Notes: generated from the letters alone by a model not told the origin. A DNA stretch of 64,000 bases from an uncultured Prevotellaceae bacterium (GCA_902778535.1 CACYYG010000001.1:62001-126000); one strand, 5' to 3'. Positions 24,832 to 33,967 are shown, numbered from the stretch's first letter. Numbers and translations are program-made.

Positions 24832-25602
24832 ATGGAAGCAAAAGATATTATTTCGCCAGAGAATTTGGTCTATAAGAAGCCAACGCTGCTTAACGACAAT
24901 AACATGCACTACTGCCCGGGGTGCTCGCACGGCGTGGTGCACAAGCTCATCGCCGAGGTCATCGAAGAGATGGGCATGGAAGAGAAAGCCGTAGGCGTCA
25001 GCCCCGTAGGATGCGCCGTCTTCGCATACAACTATATTGATATAGACTGGCAGGAAGCTGCCCACGGACGTGCACCCGCCATCGCTACAGGCATCAAGCG
25101 CTGCTGGCCCGACCGCCTTGTGTTCACCTATCAGGGCGACGGCGACCTGGCTTGTATCGGCACCTGCGAGACCATTCACGCCCTGAACCGCGGCGAGAAC
25201 ATCGTCATCATCTTCGTCAACAACGCCATCTACGGTATGACGGGCGGACAGATGGCTCCCACCACCCTGCTCGGCCAGAAGACCTCGACCTGCCCTTACG
25301 GCCGCGACCCGAAGCTGCACGGCTATCCCCTGAAGATGGCAGACATCGCCGCAGGACTGGAAGGCACATGCTACGTCACGCGCCAGTCGGTAGAGAGCGT
25401 CGCCAGCATCCTCAAGGCCAAGAAGGCGCTGAAGAAGGCTTTCCAGGCCTCGATGGACGGCAAGGGCTCAAGCCTTGTGGAGTTTGTCTCAACCTGCAAC
25501 AGCGGCTGGAAACTCACTCCCTCAAAGGCAAATGAATGGATGAAGGAAAACATGTTCCCCTTCTATCCGAAGGGTGACTTAAAGGATACGACAGCATTAT
25601 GA
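24832..25602 (+). CDS. vorA: 2-ketoisovalerate ferredoxin oxidoreductase, TPP-binding beta subunit
   Basis: 256 residues. The TPP/magnesium motif is GDGDLACIGTCETIHALNRGENIVIIFVNN, starting near residue 103, and CPGCSHGVVHKL near residue 28 is a typical beta-subunit start motif. It lies 10 bases after vorB and its stop overlaps vorC (ATGA). Confidence 0.9.
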   Translation: MEAKDIISPENLVYKKPTLLNDNNMHYCPGCSHGVVHKLIAEVIEEMGMEEKAVGVSPVGCAVFAYNYIDIDWQEAAHGRAPAIATGIKRCWPDRLVFTYQGDGDLACIGTCETIHALNRGENIVIIFVNNAIYGMTGGQMAPTTLLGQKTSTCPYGRDPKLHGYPLKMADIAAGLEGTCYVTRQSVESVASILKAKKALKKAFQASMDGKGSSLVEFVSTCNSGWKLTPSKANEWMKENMFPFYPKGDLKDTTAL

Positions 25603-26147
25603 AAAAGGAAATCATCATAGCAGGATTCGGAGGCCAGGGCGTGCTCTCTATGGGTAAGATTCTGGCCTATAGCGGATTGATGGAAGACAAGGAAGTGACT
25701 TGGATGCCAGCCTACGGCCCTGAGCAGCGCGGCGGCACGGCCAACGTCACCGTCATCGTCAGCGATGAGCGTATCTCGTCGCCCATCCTCAGCAAGTATG
25801 ACATCGCCATCGTGCTCAACCAGCCCTCACTCGAGAAATTTGAGCCGAAGCTGAAACCCGGCGGCATCCTCATCTACGACAGCTACGGCATCATCAACCC
25901 GCCGACGCGCAAGGACATTACCGTCTACAAGATTGACGCCATGGACAAGGCCGCCGAGATGAAGAACGGCAAAATCTTCAACATGATTGTGCTGGGCGGA
26001 CTGCTGAAGGTAAGCCCCGTAGTAGGAACCGGCGGCGTTGAGAAAGCGCTGAAGAAGACGCTGCCCGAGCGTCACCACAACCTCATTCCCCTGAACATGC
26101 AGGCTATTGAGGAAGGCGGCAAGATTATCGAGAAGATTGAGCATTAA
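25599..26147 (+). CDS. vorC: 2-ketoisovalerate ferredoxin oxidoreductase, gamma subunit
   Basis: 182 residues. The N-terminal GFGGQGVLSMGKILAYSG loop and YGPEQRGGTANVTVIVSDE segment are diagnostic of the gamma domain that closes over CoA. The stop codon lies inside the first of three tandem GCATTAA heptamers. Confidence 0.9.
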   Translation: MKKEIIIAGFGGQGVLSMGKILAYSGLMEDKEVTWMPAYGPEQRGGTANVTVIVSDERISSPILSKYDIAIVLNQPSLEKFEPKLKPGGILIYDSYGIINPPTRKDITVYKIDAMDKAAEMKNGKIFNMIVLGGLLKVSPVVGTGGVEKALKKTLPERHHNLIPLNMQAIEEGGKIIEKIEH

Positions 26148-26161
26148 GCATTAAGCATTAA
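26141..26161 (+). repeat. GCATTAA tandem triplication at the vorC stop
   Basis: Three perfect copies of GCATTAA; the first supplies the vorC stop codon (TAA). The next gene starts 6 bases later. The repeat sets the distance between vorC stop and aminotransferase start. Confidence 0.8.
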
Positions 26162-26167
26162 AGAAAC

Positions 26168-27370
26168 ATGCCGGAGATTTCCGTCCGCGGGCTTGAGATG
26201 CCCGAATCGCCTATCCGCAAGCTGGCTCCACTGGCTGCCGCAGCCAAGAAGCGCGGCACACGCGTCTACCACCTGAATATCGGACAGCCCGATCTGCCCA
26301 CGCCGCAGGTGGCCATTGACGCGCTAAAAACCGTTGACCGCAACATCCTGGAGTATTCACCCTCGCAGGGCTATCTCAGCTACCGCGAGAAACTCGTAGG
26401 CTACTACGCGAAATACAACATCAACGTCACGGCCGACGACATCATCATCACAAGCGGCGGCTCCGAGGCGGTGCTCTTCGCTTTCCTCTCATGCCTGAAC
26501 CCTGGCGACGAGATCATCGTGCCTGAGCCGGCCTACGCCAACTATATGGCCTTCGCAATCTCGGCAGGCGCCAAGATACGTACCATCGCCACCACCATCG
26601 ACGAAGGATTCTCGCTGCCTAAAGTGGAGAAGTTTGAGGAGCTGATCAACGAGCGTACACGCGCCATCATGATCTGCAACCCCAACAATCCCACGGGCTA
26701 TCTTTACACACGCCGCGAGATGAACCAGATTCGCGACCTGGTGAAGAAGTACGACCTCTATCTTTTCTCCGACGAGGTGTACCGCGAGTACATCTACACG
26801 GGCTCGCCTTACATCAGTGCCTGCCACTTAGAGGGCATTGAGCAGAACGTCATCCTCATCGACTCTGTGTCGAAGCGCTACTCTGAGTGTGGCATCCGCA
26901 TCGGTGCCCTCATCACGAAGAACGCTGAGGTGCGCAAGGCCGTGATGAAGTTCTGTCAGGCACGCCTCTCTCCTCCCCTCATCGGACAGATTGTAGCCGA
27001 AGCCTCATTAGACACACCCGAGGAGTATCTGCGCGACGTCTACGATGAATACGTAGAGCGCCGCAAATGCCTCATCGACGGTCTCAACCGCATCCCTGGC
27101 GTCTACTCGCCCATCCCGATGGGAGCCTTCTACACCGTGGCGAAGCTGCCTGTCGACGATGCGGAGAAGTTCTGCCGCTGGTGTCTGAGCGAGTTCACCT
27201 ACGAAGGCGAAACGGTGATGATGGCGCCTGCCGCCGGTTTCTACACGACACCCGGCGCCGGCATCAATCAGGTTCGCATCGCCTACGTGCTGAAGAAGGA
27301 CGACCTGGAGCGCGCCCTCATCGTTTTACAAAAAGCCCTCGAAGCCTATCCTGGAAGAGTTGATAATTAA
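26168..27370 (+). CDS. Class I/II PLP-dependent aminotransferase
   Basis: 400 residues, fold type I. Visible are NIGQPDLPTP (substrate loop), ITSGGSEAVLFAF, NPNNPTGYLYTRREM (PLP-phosphate and Asn), SDEVYREYIY (Asp binding the pyridine nitrogen) and the Schiff-base lysine in DSVSKRYSECGIRIG. It is most like aspartate/aromatic aminotransferases. Its place directly after vorDBAC suggests it aminates the 2-oxoacid handled by Vor, but the amino donor and substrate are inferred. Confidence 0.88.
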   Translation: MPEISVRGLEMPESPIRKLAPLAAAAKKRGTRVYHLNIGQPDLPTPQVAIDALKTVDRNILEYSPSQGYLSYREKLVGYYAKYNINVTADDIIITSGGSEAVLFAFLSCLNPGDEIIVPEPAYANYMAFAISAGAKIRTIATTIDEGFSLPKVEKFEELINERTRAIMICNPNNPTGYLYTRREMNQIRDLVKKYDLYLFSDEVYREYIYTGSPYISACHLEGIEQNVILIDSVSKRYSECGIRIGALITKNAEVRKAVMKFCQARLSPPLIGQIVAEASLDTPEEYLRDVYDEYVERRKCLIDGLNRIPGVYSPIPMGAFYTVAKLPVDDAEKFCRWCLSEFTYEGETVMMAPAAGFYTTPGAGINQVRIAYVLKKDDLERALIVLQKALEAYPGRVDN

Positions 27371-27373
27371 GAG

Positions 27374-28654
27374 GTGAGTTTCCCCCTATTTATTGCACGA
27401 CGCATCAATGGCCAGACGGACGATCACAAGAAAGTGAGCCGTCCGGCCATTCGCATTGCTACGGCTGGCGTGGCCATCGGCCTGGCGGTGATGATTGTCA
27501 CCGTAGCTGTCGTGCTGGGGTTCAAGCACACCATCCGCGACAAGGTCGTAGGCTTCGGCAGTCACATTCAGGTCATCAATGTGCGTTCCGTAGGCTCCCC
27601 CATCGGGCTGCCCGTAGAGATGAACGACAGTCTGATGCAGGAGCTGAAGGCTATTTCGGGCATCCGCCACGTGGAGCGCTTTGCAATGACCCAAGGCATC
27701 CTGAAGACCGACGAAGACTTCCTCGGCGTGATGTTCAAGGGCATCGGACCTGAATATGACACCAGCTTCCTCAAAGACTGTATTGTAGAGGGCCAGCTGC
27801 CTGCCTTCCACGACACCAACCCGTTGGATGGCGAGGCCAACTCGGCAGAACATCCATACGAGCTGGTCATCTCGAAGACGATGGCCCAGAAGCTGAAGCT
27901 GAAGGCTGGCGACCTCATCTACTCCTATTTCATCGGCGAGCACGTCACTCGCCTTGCCTTCCGTGTCAGCGCAGTCTACCAGACCAACATGAAGCGCTTC
28001 GACGATACGTTCTGCATTGCCGATCTCTTCGTGACTGCACGCCGCAACGGTTGGAAAGGGAAACTCTGCTCGGGTGCCGAACTGCTTGTCGACGATTTTG
28101 ACAAGCTGGAGCAGACTGACCACAACATCATCGACGCCTTCCTGAAGAAAGGACGCCTCGACAGTCAGGGCAACACGCTTACCTCCGTCACCATCCACCA
28201 GCTCTACCCCACCGTCTTCCAGTGGCTCGACCTGCTCGACATCAACGTTTGGATTATCCTCGCGCTGATGGTGGCACTGGCGGGCTTTACGATGATCAGC
28301 GGCCTGCTCATTATCATTCTTGAGCGCACACAGATGATTGGTGTGCTGAAAGCCCTCGGCGCACGCAACGCCACCATCCGGCGCACGTTCCTCTGGTTCT
28401 CTGTCTTCATCATCGGCCGCGGCCTGCTCTGGGGCAACATCATCGGCATCGGCATTATATTGCTTCAGAATGTCACAGGCATTGTCAGCCTCGACCCGCA
28501 GACCTATTACGTCAGCAAGGCACCAATGGAGCTGAACATCCTGCTCATCGTGCTGCTCAACATCGCCACGCTTCTCATCAGCGTCTTTGTACTCGTAGGT
28601 CCCAGCTACCTTGTTTCGCGCATCCATCCCGCCCGTTCCATGCGCTACGAATAG
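27374..28654 (+). CDS. LolC/LolE-like ABC transporter permease (FtsX/MacB fold)
   Basis: 426 residues starting at GTG 27374, three bases after the aminotransferase stop. It has an N-terminal membrane helix (ATAGVAIGLAVMIVTVAVVLGF), a large periplasmic domain, and three C-terminal helices (IILALMVALAGFTMISGLLIIILERTQMIGVLKALGA is the FtsX core). LolC/E proteins extract lipoproteins from the inner membrane with the ATPase LolD. No ATPase gene is beside it, which is common for this gene in Bacteroidota. Confidence 0.85.
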   Translation: MSFPLFIARRINGQTDDHKKVSRPAIRIATAGVAIGLAVMIVTVAVVLGFKHTIRDKVVGFGSHIQVINVRSVGSPIGLPVEMNDSLMQELKAISGIRHVERFAMTQGILKTDEDFLGVMFKGIGPEYDTSFLKDCIVEGQLPAFHDTNPLDGEANSAEHPYELVISKTMAQKLKLKAGDLIYSYFIGEHVTRLAFRVSAVYQTNMKRFDDTFCIADLFVTARRNGWKGKLCSGAELLVDDFDKLEQTDHNIIDAFLKKGRLDSQGNTLTSVTIHQLYPTVFQWLDLLDINVWIILALMVALAGFTMISGLLIIILERTQMIGVLKALGARNATIRRTFLWFSVFIIGRGLLWGNIIGIGIILLQNVTGIVSLDPQTYYVSKAPMELNILLIVLLNIATLLISVFVLVGPSYLVSRIHPARSMRYE

Positions 28655-28771
28655 GCTTTTACAGCTCTTAGCGGAATAATTTTCTATTTGCCCAGCTTCA
28701 AAAGGCCTCGCTTGGAAGGATTTTCTTTTCAAACTGAAATTCTAGCTGATTCTTCTGTATTTTGACTAAAA

Positions 28772-28803
28772 TTTGGTGGATATCACCAAACGGCGTAACT
28801 TTG
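28772..28803 (+). promoter_or_regulatory. metY promoter overlapped by an inverted repeat
   Basis: TTTG at 28772-28775, a 20-base spacer and TAACTTTG at 28796-28803. The -33 box is the first part of a 7-bp inverted repeat, TTTGGTG (28772-28778) and CACCAAA (28784-28790), with a 5-base centre. A repressor bound there would block the -33 box. Confidence 0.7.
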
Positions 28804-28848
28804 CACCCAGAAATCAAACATTAACTAATTAAAAGAAAGGATAAGATT

Positions 28849-30138
28849 ATGTCACAGAAGAATTATCGTTTTGAGACTTTGCAACTTCACGTTGGACAGG
28901 AACAGGCCGACCCCGCTACCGATGCCCGTGCGGTGCCCATCTATCAGACCACAAGTTATGTGTTCCACAACTCCCAGCACGCTGCCGACCGCTTCGGACT
29001 TCGCGATGCAGGCAACATCTATGGCCGTCTGACCAACTCCACGCAGGGAGTGTTTGAGGATCGCGTGGCTGCCCTTGAGGGCGGCGTGGCAGGTTTGGCT
29101 GTTGCTTCTGGTGCTGCCGCTATCACCTACGCTTTGCAGAACATCGTGCAGGCCGGCGACCATATCGTGGCTGCCGACAACCTCTATGGCGGCTCCTACA
29201 ACCTCATCACCCATACACTCAGCACGCAGGGCATCAGCAACACGATTATCAATGTGAATGACCTTGAAGCCCTCGAAGCTGCCATCAAGCCCAACACAAA
29301 AGTAGTATATGCTGAAACCTTCGGCAACCCCAACAGCGACGTGCTCGACCTCGAAGGCGTAGCCGCCGTGGCCCACAAGCACGGTATTCCCTTCATCGTC
29401 GACAACACCTTCGGCACTCCCTATCTCATCCGTCCGTTGGAGCACGGCGCCGACATCGTGGTACACTCAGCCACTAAGTTCCTCGGCGGTCACGGTACCT
29501 CACTCGGTGGCGTCATCGTCGACGGTGGCAAGTTCGACTGGAAGGCCAATCCCGACAAGTTCCCCACGCTGGCCAAGCCCGACCCATCCTATCACGGCAT
29601 CGTGTTTGCCGACGCTGTAGGCGCAGCCGCTTACGTCACCCGCATCCGTGCCGTCATCCTGCGCGATACCGGCGCAGCCATCTCGCCCTTCAATGCCTTC
29701 ATTCTCTTGCAGGGAGTCGAGACTTTGAGTCTGCGTGTGGAACGTCATGTGGAGAACGCCCTGAAGGTGGTTGATTTCCTGGCCAACCATCCCAAGGTGG
29801 CCAAGGTGAATCACCCCGCTTTAGAGAGTCATCCCGACCACGCTCTCTACAAGAAGTATTTCCCCAACGGCGCCGGCTCTATCTTCACCTTTGAAATCAA
29901 AGGCGGACAGGAAGAAGCCTGGAAGTTCATCGACGCCCTGCAGATTTTCTCGCTGCTGGCCAACGTAGCCGACGTGAAGAGTCTGGTGATTCATCCCTAC
30001 ACCACCACTCACTCACAGCTCTCGCCCGAGGAACTGGCCGAGCAGCACATCACGCCTGCCACCGTGCGTCTGAGCATCGGCACCGAGCACATCGACGACA
30101 TCATCGACGACCTCGCCCAGGCACTTGAGAAAATATAA
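28849..30138 (+). CDS. metY: O-acetylhomoserine sulfhydrylase / aminocarboxypropyltransferase
   Basis: 429 residues of the Cys/Met metabolism PLP family. It joins O-acetylhomoserine with sulfide (or methanethiol) to homocysteine (or methionine). Visible motifs are VPIYQTTSYVF, YGRLTNSTQ, the VDNTFGTPYLIRP segment, and the PLP lysine in VHSATKFLGGHGTSLGG. The length and the ALEGG...ASGAAAI segment are typical of MetY and not of CGS (MetB). It matches the acetyl-type MetA in the window. Confidence 0.92.
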   Translation: MSQKNYRFETLQLHVGQEQADPATDARAVPIYQTTSYVFHNSQHAADRFGLRDAGNIYGRLTNSTQGVFEDRVAALEGGVAGLAVASGAAAITYALQNIVQAGDHIVAADNLYGGSYNLITHTLSTQGISNTIINVNDLEALEAAIKPNTKVVYAETFGNPNSDVLDLEGVAAVAHKHGIPFIVDNTFGTPYLIRPLEHGADIVVHSATKFLGGHGTSLGGVIVDGGKFDWKANPDKFPTLAKPDPSYHGIVFADAVGAAAYVTRIRAVILRDTGAAISPFNAFILLQGVETLSLRVERHVENALKVVDFLANHPKVAKVNHPALESHPDHALYKKYFPNGAGSIFTFEIKGGQEEAWKFIDALQIFSLLANVADVKSLVIHPYTTTHSQLSPEELAEQHITPATVRLSIGTEHIDDIIDDLAQALEKI

Positions 30139-30171
30139 AAAATAAATCTTTGCGCTCTCAAACCGACACAG

Positions 30172-30813
30172 ATGAGAAATTTCATCATCGCTGATAATCA
30201 GGAGCTGACGCGATTCGCTTTAGAGAATCTTCTTCAGAAGGACGGAGCAAACGCCGTGTACCGCGCTTTCGACAAGGCCGGCTTGGTGTCGCTGCTCAAG
30301 GAGCACGAGAGTGCTGTGGTGCTGCTCGACTACACGCTGTTCGACTTCACCGACGAAGACCAGCTCCTGATTATCGCTGAGCGCTTCAACCTGTCGGAAT
30401 GGATTCTCATCAGCGATGAACTCACGCCTCAGTTCATCCGTCGCGTAGTGTACTCTTCCCATCAGTTCAGCGTAGTGTTCAAGGACGGTCCGCTGAGTGA
30501 GGTAAAGGAGGCTCTGAAGGCCGTCAGCCACCACAGCCGCTACCTCAGTCAGCGGGCCCTCGAATTCATCATCACCCAGCAGCAGGAAGAGGAGAAACCT
30601 GATATCCTGACGCAGACAGAGACGGAGATTGTGAAGGCCATCGCTCAGGGCAAGACCACGAAGGAGATTGCCGTTGAGCGTTTCTCCAGCATCCACACCG
30701 TCACCACCCACAGGAAAAACATCTTCCGCAAGTTAGGAATCAACACAGCCCATGAGCTCATCAAGTATGCCCTCCGCGCAGGACTTGTCGATTCCTCGGA
30801 ATTCTATATTTAA
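30172..30813 (+). CDS. LuxR-type response regulator
   Basis: 213 residues. A receiver-like N-terminus (FIIADNQELTRFALENLL, phosphoacceptor candidate Asp in VVLLDYTLFD) and a C-terminal LuxR helix-turn-helix (LTQTETEIVKAIAQGKTTKEIA...TVTTHRKNIFRKLGI). The second acidic residue usual at the start of receiver domains is replaced by Asn-Gln, so phosphorylation may be weak or absent. No sensor kinase gene is nearby. It lies 33 bases after metY and may share its transcript. Confidence 0.85.
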   Translation: MRNFIIADNQELTRFALENLLQKDGANAVYRAFDKAGLVSLLKEHESAVVLLDYTLFDFTDEDQLLIIAERFNLSEWILISDELTPQFIRRVVYSSHQFSVVFKDGPLSEVKEALKAVSHHSRYLSQRALEFIITQQQEEEKPDILTQTETEIVKAIAQGKTTKEIAVERFSSIHTVTTHRKNIFRKLGINTAHELIKYALRAGLVDSSEFYI

Positions 30814-30823
30814 CCAATTCAAC

Positions 30824-31534
30824 ATGAAAGAAAAGACAGTATTAGTGACAGGTGCCAACAAAGGCATCGGTTTTGGAATAGCCAAACATCTCGGCCTTAG
30901 TGGCTGGAAAGTCATCATCGGCGCACGCGACGGGCAGCGTGCCACAAAAGCCATCAGCGAACTGAAGTCAGCCGGCGTCGACGTGCTCGGCTGGGTGAAC
31001 ATCGAACTGCGCGACCTCGACAACATTGAGCAGGCTGCCAAGGAGATCCAGGAGAAATATGCCGGTCTCACGCTCTTGGTCAACAATGCCGGCATCCCTG
31101 GTGACATGAGCGTCGACAGCGAGCATACGGAAATCAGCGACATCCGCGCGACGCTCGACGTCAACTTCATCGGCACCTTCGCCCTCACCAAGGCCCTATT
31201 GCCGCTGCTTGCAAATAACAGCGGCCGCATTGCCAACATCACCGTACCCTCAGACATCAGCCCCTACTGGCACCCGCTGGCCTACGTTGCCAGCAAGGCC
31301 GCCCAGAACGCGATGATGGGCGTGATGGCCATCGAGTTCCAGCAGAGCAACACTCCCGTAGAAATTATCTCCATACATCCGGGCCCCACCACCACCGACT
31401 TGAACGGCAATATGGCCCTGCCCGGCTTCCACGACATCGAGACTGTTGGTCAGAAAACTGCCGAACTCATCAACGACGGCCATAACCATCAAGGCGAATT
31501 CATCGAGCTCTATCCGATAGTGAAGGAGGACTAA
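30824..31534 (+). CDS. Short-chain dehydrogenase/reductase
   Basis: 236 residues from the ATG at 30824, 10 bases after the LuxR-type gene; an upstream in-frame start would overlap that gene. The Rossmann motif is VTGANKGIGFGIA, followed by VNNAGIPGD and the active-site YVASK. A classical SDR with NADP(H) likely (basic residue after the second strand). Substrate unknown. Confidence 0.88.
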   Translation: MKEKTVLVTGANKGIGFGIAKHLGLSGWKVIIGARDGQRATKAISELKSAGVDVLGWVNIELRDLDNIEQAAKEIQEKYAGLTLLVNNAGIPGDMSVDSEHTEISDIRATLDVNFIGTFALTKALLPLLANNSGRIANITVPSDISPYWHPLAYVASKAAQNAMMGVMAIEFQQSNTPVEIISIHPGPTTTDLNGNMALPGFHDIETVGQKTAELINDGHNHQGEFIELYPIVKED

Positions 31535-31540
31535 GGGATA

Positions 31541-33916
31541 TTACTCCGAAGTCTTCACCATGCTCCTGATTTCGCTGAGCACAAGGCCGGGGTCGAGGAA
31601 GCTGATGCGCAGTGTGACGGTCTTCTCCTTGTCCGACTGATAGTTGATGGCGACATCGTTATAGCCCTGCAGCACTGCGGTGTTCCACTTGCCCTGCTGA
31701 GCCACCGTCTTGAGTGAATGGACGGTCGGGGCAGCGCCATCAATGCTGACCGCAAGGCGCAGGTCGTAGCTGGTGTTGATGGGGAAAGTGGGCAGACAGC
31801 GCAGTTCAATCCGGTTGGCGCCGGCGCTGACGGGAATCGTGTATTCGGCGTATGGTGCTTTGGCAGCATCGGTATAGGCAGTCATATCGAGCGGCCAAAC
31901 GGTGACGCTGGCTTCTGCGATACCCAGCCCTGCAATAGTCTTCACCTGACTGCTCGACTGCACAAAGGAGCCGATGCCTCCAAGCGTCGGACCACTTGTG
32001 GAAGTGCCGGCTCCTGCGGTAGGCATGTCGAACTGCGGGCGTTTACGGGGTTTAAAGTCCATGATGCCGTTCCACTTGCCGCCGGCTATTTCGTTGTTGT
32101 ATGCCTTCGTCAGCTGTTCAATCATGTTATAGGCATGACGGGCCTCGGCGCTGCAGAAGGTTTTCACGTTCATGTAGTAGGCTCCCTTCACGGGATATTC
32201 TATGAGCTGGAAGAAGGCGTCCTGCAGATGAGCGGGTATGCGGCCCTTCAGCTCGTCCACCTTCCGGGCGATGGCGGCATAGTCGGCCATACGCCTGTCC
32301 TTGTCGTCGTTGGAGAAGCTGATTTGGTGGATATGCTCGGGTTTGCCGGCCGCAGCCAGGCGGTAGTATTCCCTCTTGATGTCAGCGATGTCGTCGGCAA
32401 ACTGCTCACCGAAGGTGCGTGCTGCCCACTCGCGGCTGTAGTTGATGGCTTTCTCAGGCGACCACCGGTTGATGTCCCAGGCGAGGTCCATACAGAATTC
32501 GAGCTCCATCTCGGCAGGCTTGATGTCGCCCACGTTGATGACCCACAGCGTGCGGATGCCCTGATCGTAGGCTTTCGACAGCTCATAGCTGATGAGCGAG
32601 GGCGAGTGAGAGCAGAGCCACAAATAGTCTTCAGGCCTGCCCCAGTAGGAAATGTGATAGTAGATGCCGTTGCCGCCTGAACGGGCCTGCTCGGCGCGAT
32701 TGGGCAGCTGGCGTATGTAGCCGTGATTGTCGTCGACCCAGCAGAGAGTGACGTCCTCAGGCACCTGCAATCCGGCGTTGTAGGCATCGAGCACCTCCTT
32801 GTAGGGGATGAAGAGTTGCGGCACTTTCGTGGCATCGCCGAAATACTTCGAGAGCAAATCGCGCTGGAAACCGATAATCTCCGTCAGACCCCGCACCTTG
32901 TCCTCAGTAGTGGGATAGCCCGAGATGCCCCAGTCGTGCACACCGCGCATGCCCAGCGTGTACATGGCGTCGATGCCCACGCTCTCGGCCACGCGCTCCT
33001 CCCAGTAGCGCTGAATCTTCGCCTTGTTCGTTACGTAGTTCCAGTCTTCGTTCACGCCGTTCCAAGGCTCATGGCGCCATTCCCATTCATTGTCGCGCAG
33101 CATCTGTTCGCAATGGCTCGAACCCAGCATGATGTCATACTTGCGGGCCACGGGCAGGTTGTCCTTGTTGGCCCAGAAAGCCTCCGAGCAAGGGTGCATG
33201 GCAGGCCACAGCGTGTTGGCCCTGAGGCGCAGCAGCAGCTCCATCACCCTGGCGTAGGTGTTGGGGCCGATGTTGTCGTACTGCTTGTCGATGCCCTTGG
33301 CGGCCCAGGGCTGCAGGCCCCAGTCCTCGTCGTTGATGAAGATGCCGCGATACTTCACCGAGGGCTCGCCTACCGTCAGCTGGCTACCCGATACATAGAG
33401 CGCTTGCTTCTTCTCAGGAGCCACGTCGGCCCACCAAATCCAAGGCGACACACCTGCCAGGCGCGACAGCTCGAACAACCCGTAGGCCGTGCCGCGAGGC
33501 GTGCTGCCGATGATGACGAGGGCGCGTCGGACGCCTTTCATGGGTTTCTCTACCATCTGCAGCGAATAGGCCTCCCACTTGCCGCTGACCTGCGAGGCAT
33601 CCACCTTGCCCTTGGCAATCAGGGCATCCACCACCGGCGACTGTCCCACGGTACCTGCGATGATGAGGGGTGAGTGGTGAGAGGTGAGGGAGGAGAGGTG
33701 AGAGGTGAGAAGCGCCTTGCCCGTAACGGCTTTGATATCCTGGGCCACGCAGTCGGCTGCCGTAGCCACCACATTGGTCTCGTCGGTCACTATCATTGCC
33801 ACCTCATTCGCCGTCACAATCGGCAGGGCGCCTTTGCTGGGCTGCGTGCTAAGCGTGATTTGTGCCTGTACTGCCAGAGCAGCAAAGATAACTGTCAGAA
33901 GAAGAATACTTTTCAT
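31541..33916 (-). CDS. GH115 family xylan alpha-1,2-glucuronidase
   Basis: 791 residues with a signal peptide (MKSILLLTVIFAALAVQA). GH115 enzymes remove (4-O-methyl)glucuronic acid from xylan, including internal residues. Characteristic segments are GIFINDEDWGLQPWA, RLRANTLWPAMHP, MLGSSHCEQMLRDNEWEW, TLGMRGVHDWG, and CWVDDNHGYIRQLP. A C-terminal beta-sandwich region follows the catalytic part. It is probably periplasmic. A seven-unit heptamer insertion (33661-33709) lies near residues 70-86 in the N-terminal domain, read as LTSHLSSLTSHHSPLII. It converges with the SDR gene. Confidence 0.92.
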   Translation of the reverse strand: MKSILLLTVIFAALAVQAQITLSTQPSKGALPIVTANEVAMIVTDETNVVATAADCVAQDIKAVTGKALLTSHLSSLTSHHSPLIIAGTVGQSPVVDALIAKGKVDASQVSGKWEAYSLQMVEKPMKGVRRALVIIGSTPRGTAYGLFELSRLAGVSPWIWWADVAPEKKQALYVSGSQLTVGEPSVKYRGIFINDEDWGLQPWAAKGIDKQYDNIGPNTYARVMELLLRLRANTLWPAMHPCSEAFWANKDNLPVARKYDIMLGSSHCEQMLRDNEWEWRHEPWNGVNEDWNYVTNKAKIQRYWEERVAESVGIDAMYTLGMRGVHDWGISGYPTTEDKVRGLTEIIGFQRDLLSKYFGDATKVPQLFIPYKEVLDAYNAGLQVPEDVTLCWVDDNHGYIRQLPNRAEQARSGGNGIYYHISYWGRPEDYLWLCSHSPSLISYELSKAYDQGIRTLWVINVGDIKPAEMELEFCMDLAWDINRWSPEKAINYSREWAARTFGEQFADDIADIKREYYRLAAAGKPEHIHQISFSNDDKDRRMADYAAIARKVDELKGRIPAHLQDAFFQLIEYPVKGAYYMNVKTFCSAEARHAYNMIEQLTKAYNNEIAGGKWNGIMDFKPRKRPQFDMPTAGAGTSTSGPTLGGIGSFVQSSSQVKTIAGLGIAEASVTVWPLDMTAYTDAAKAPYAEYTIPVSAGANRIELRCLPTFPINTSYDLRLAVSIDGAAPTVHSLKTVAQQGKWNTAVLQGYNDVAINYQSDKEKTVTLRISFLDPGLVLSEIRSMVKTSE
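33661..33709 (-). repeat. In-frame seven-unit heptamer repeat inside GH115
   Basis: On the coding strand: CTCACCT, CTCACCT, CTCCTCC, CTCACCT, CTCACCA, CTCACCC, CTCATCA, unbroken over 49 bases. It is the longest array of this type in the window. Confidence 0.9.
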
Positions 33917-33939
33917 TTTCGCGTTTTAAAAATTTACGG

Positions 33940-33967
33940 CAAAAATAGAGAAAAAAACTCTTTCTCT
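33940..33967 (-). promoter_or_regulatory. -7 element and inverted repeat before GH115
   Basis: On the minus strand TATTTTTG (33940-33947) fits TAnnTTTG, about 24 bases before the GH115 start. It is flanked by AGAGAAA...TTTCTCT (33946-33967 region), an inverted repeat that could hold a regulator. No -33 TTTG is seen, so the promoter may need activation. Confidence 0.4.

Noticed and set aside
27386-28732. A 448-codon open frame opposite the LolC/E-like gene
   Set aside because: Antisense shadow; acidic Asp/Glu-rich translation, no membrane segments, no plausible promoter.
32723-33673. Long plus-strand open frames across GH115
   Set aside because: Shadows of a conserved enzyme; no start context or motifs.
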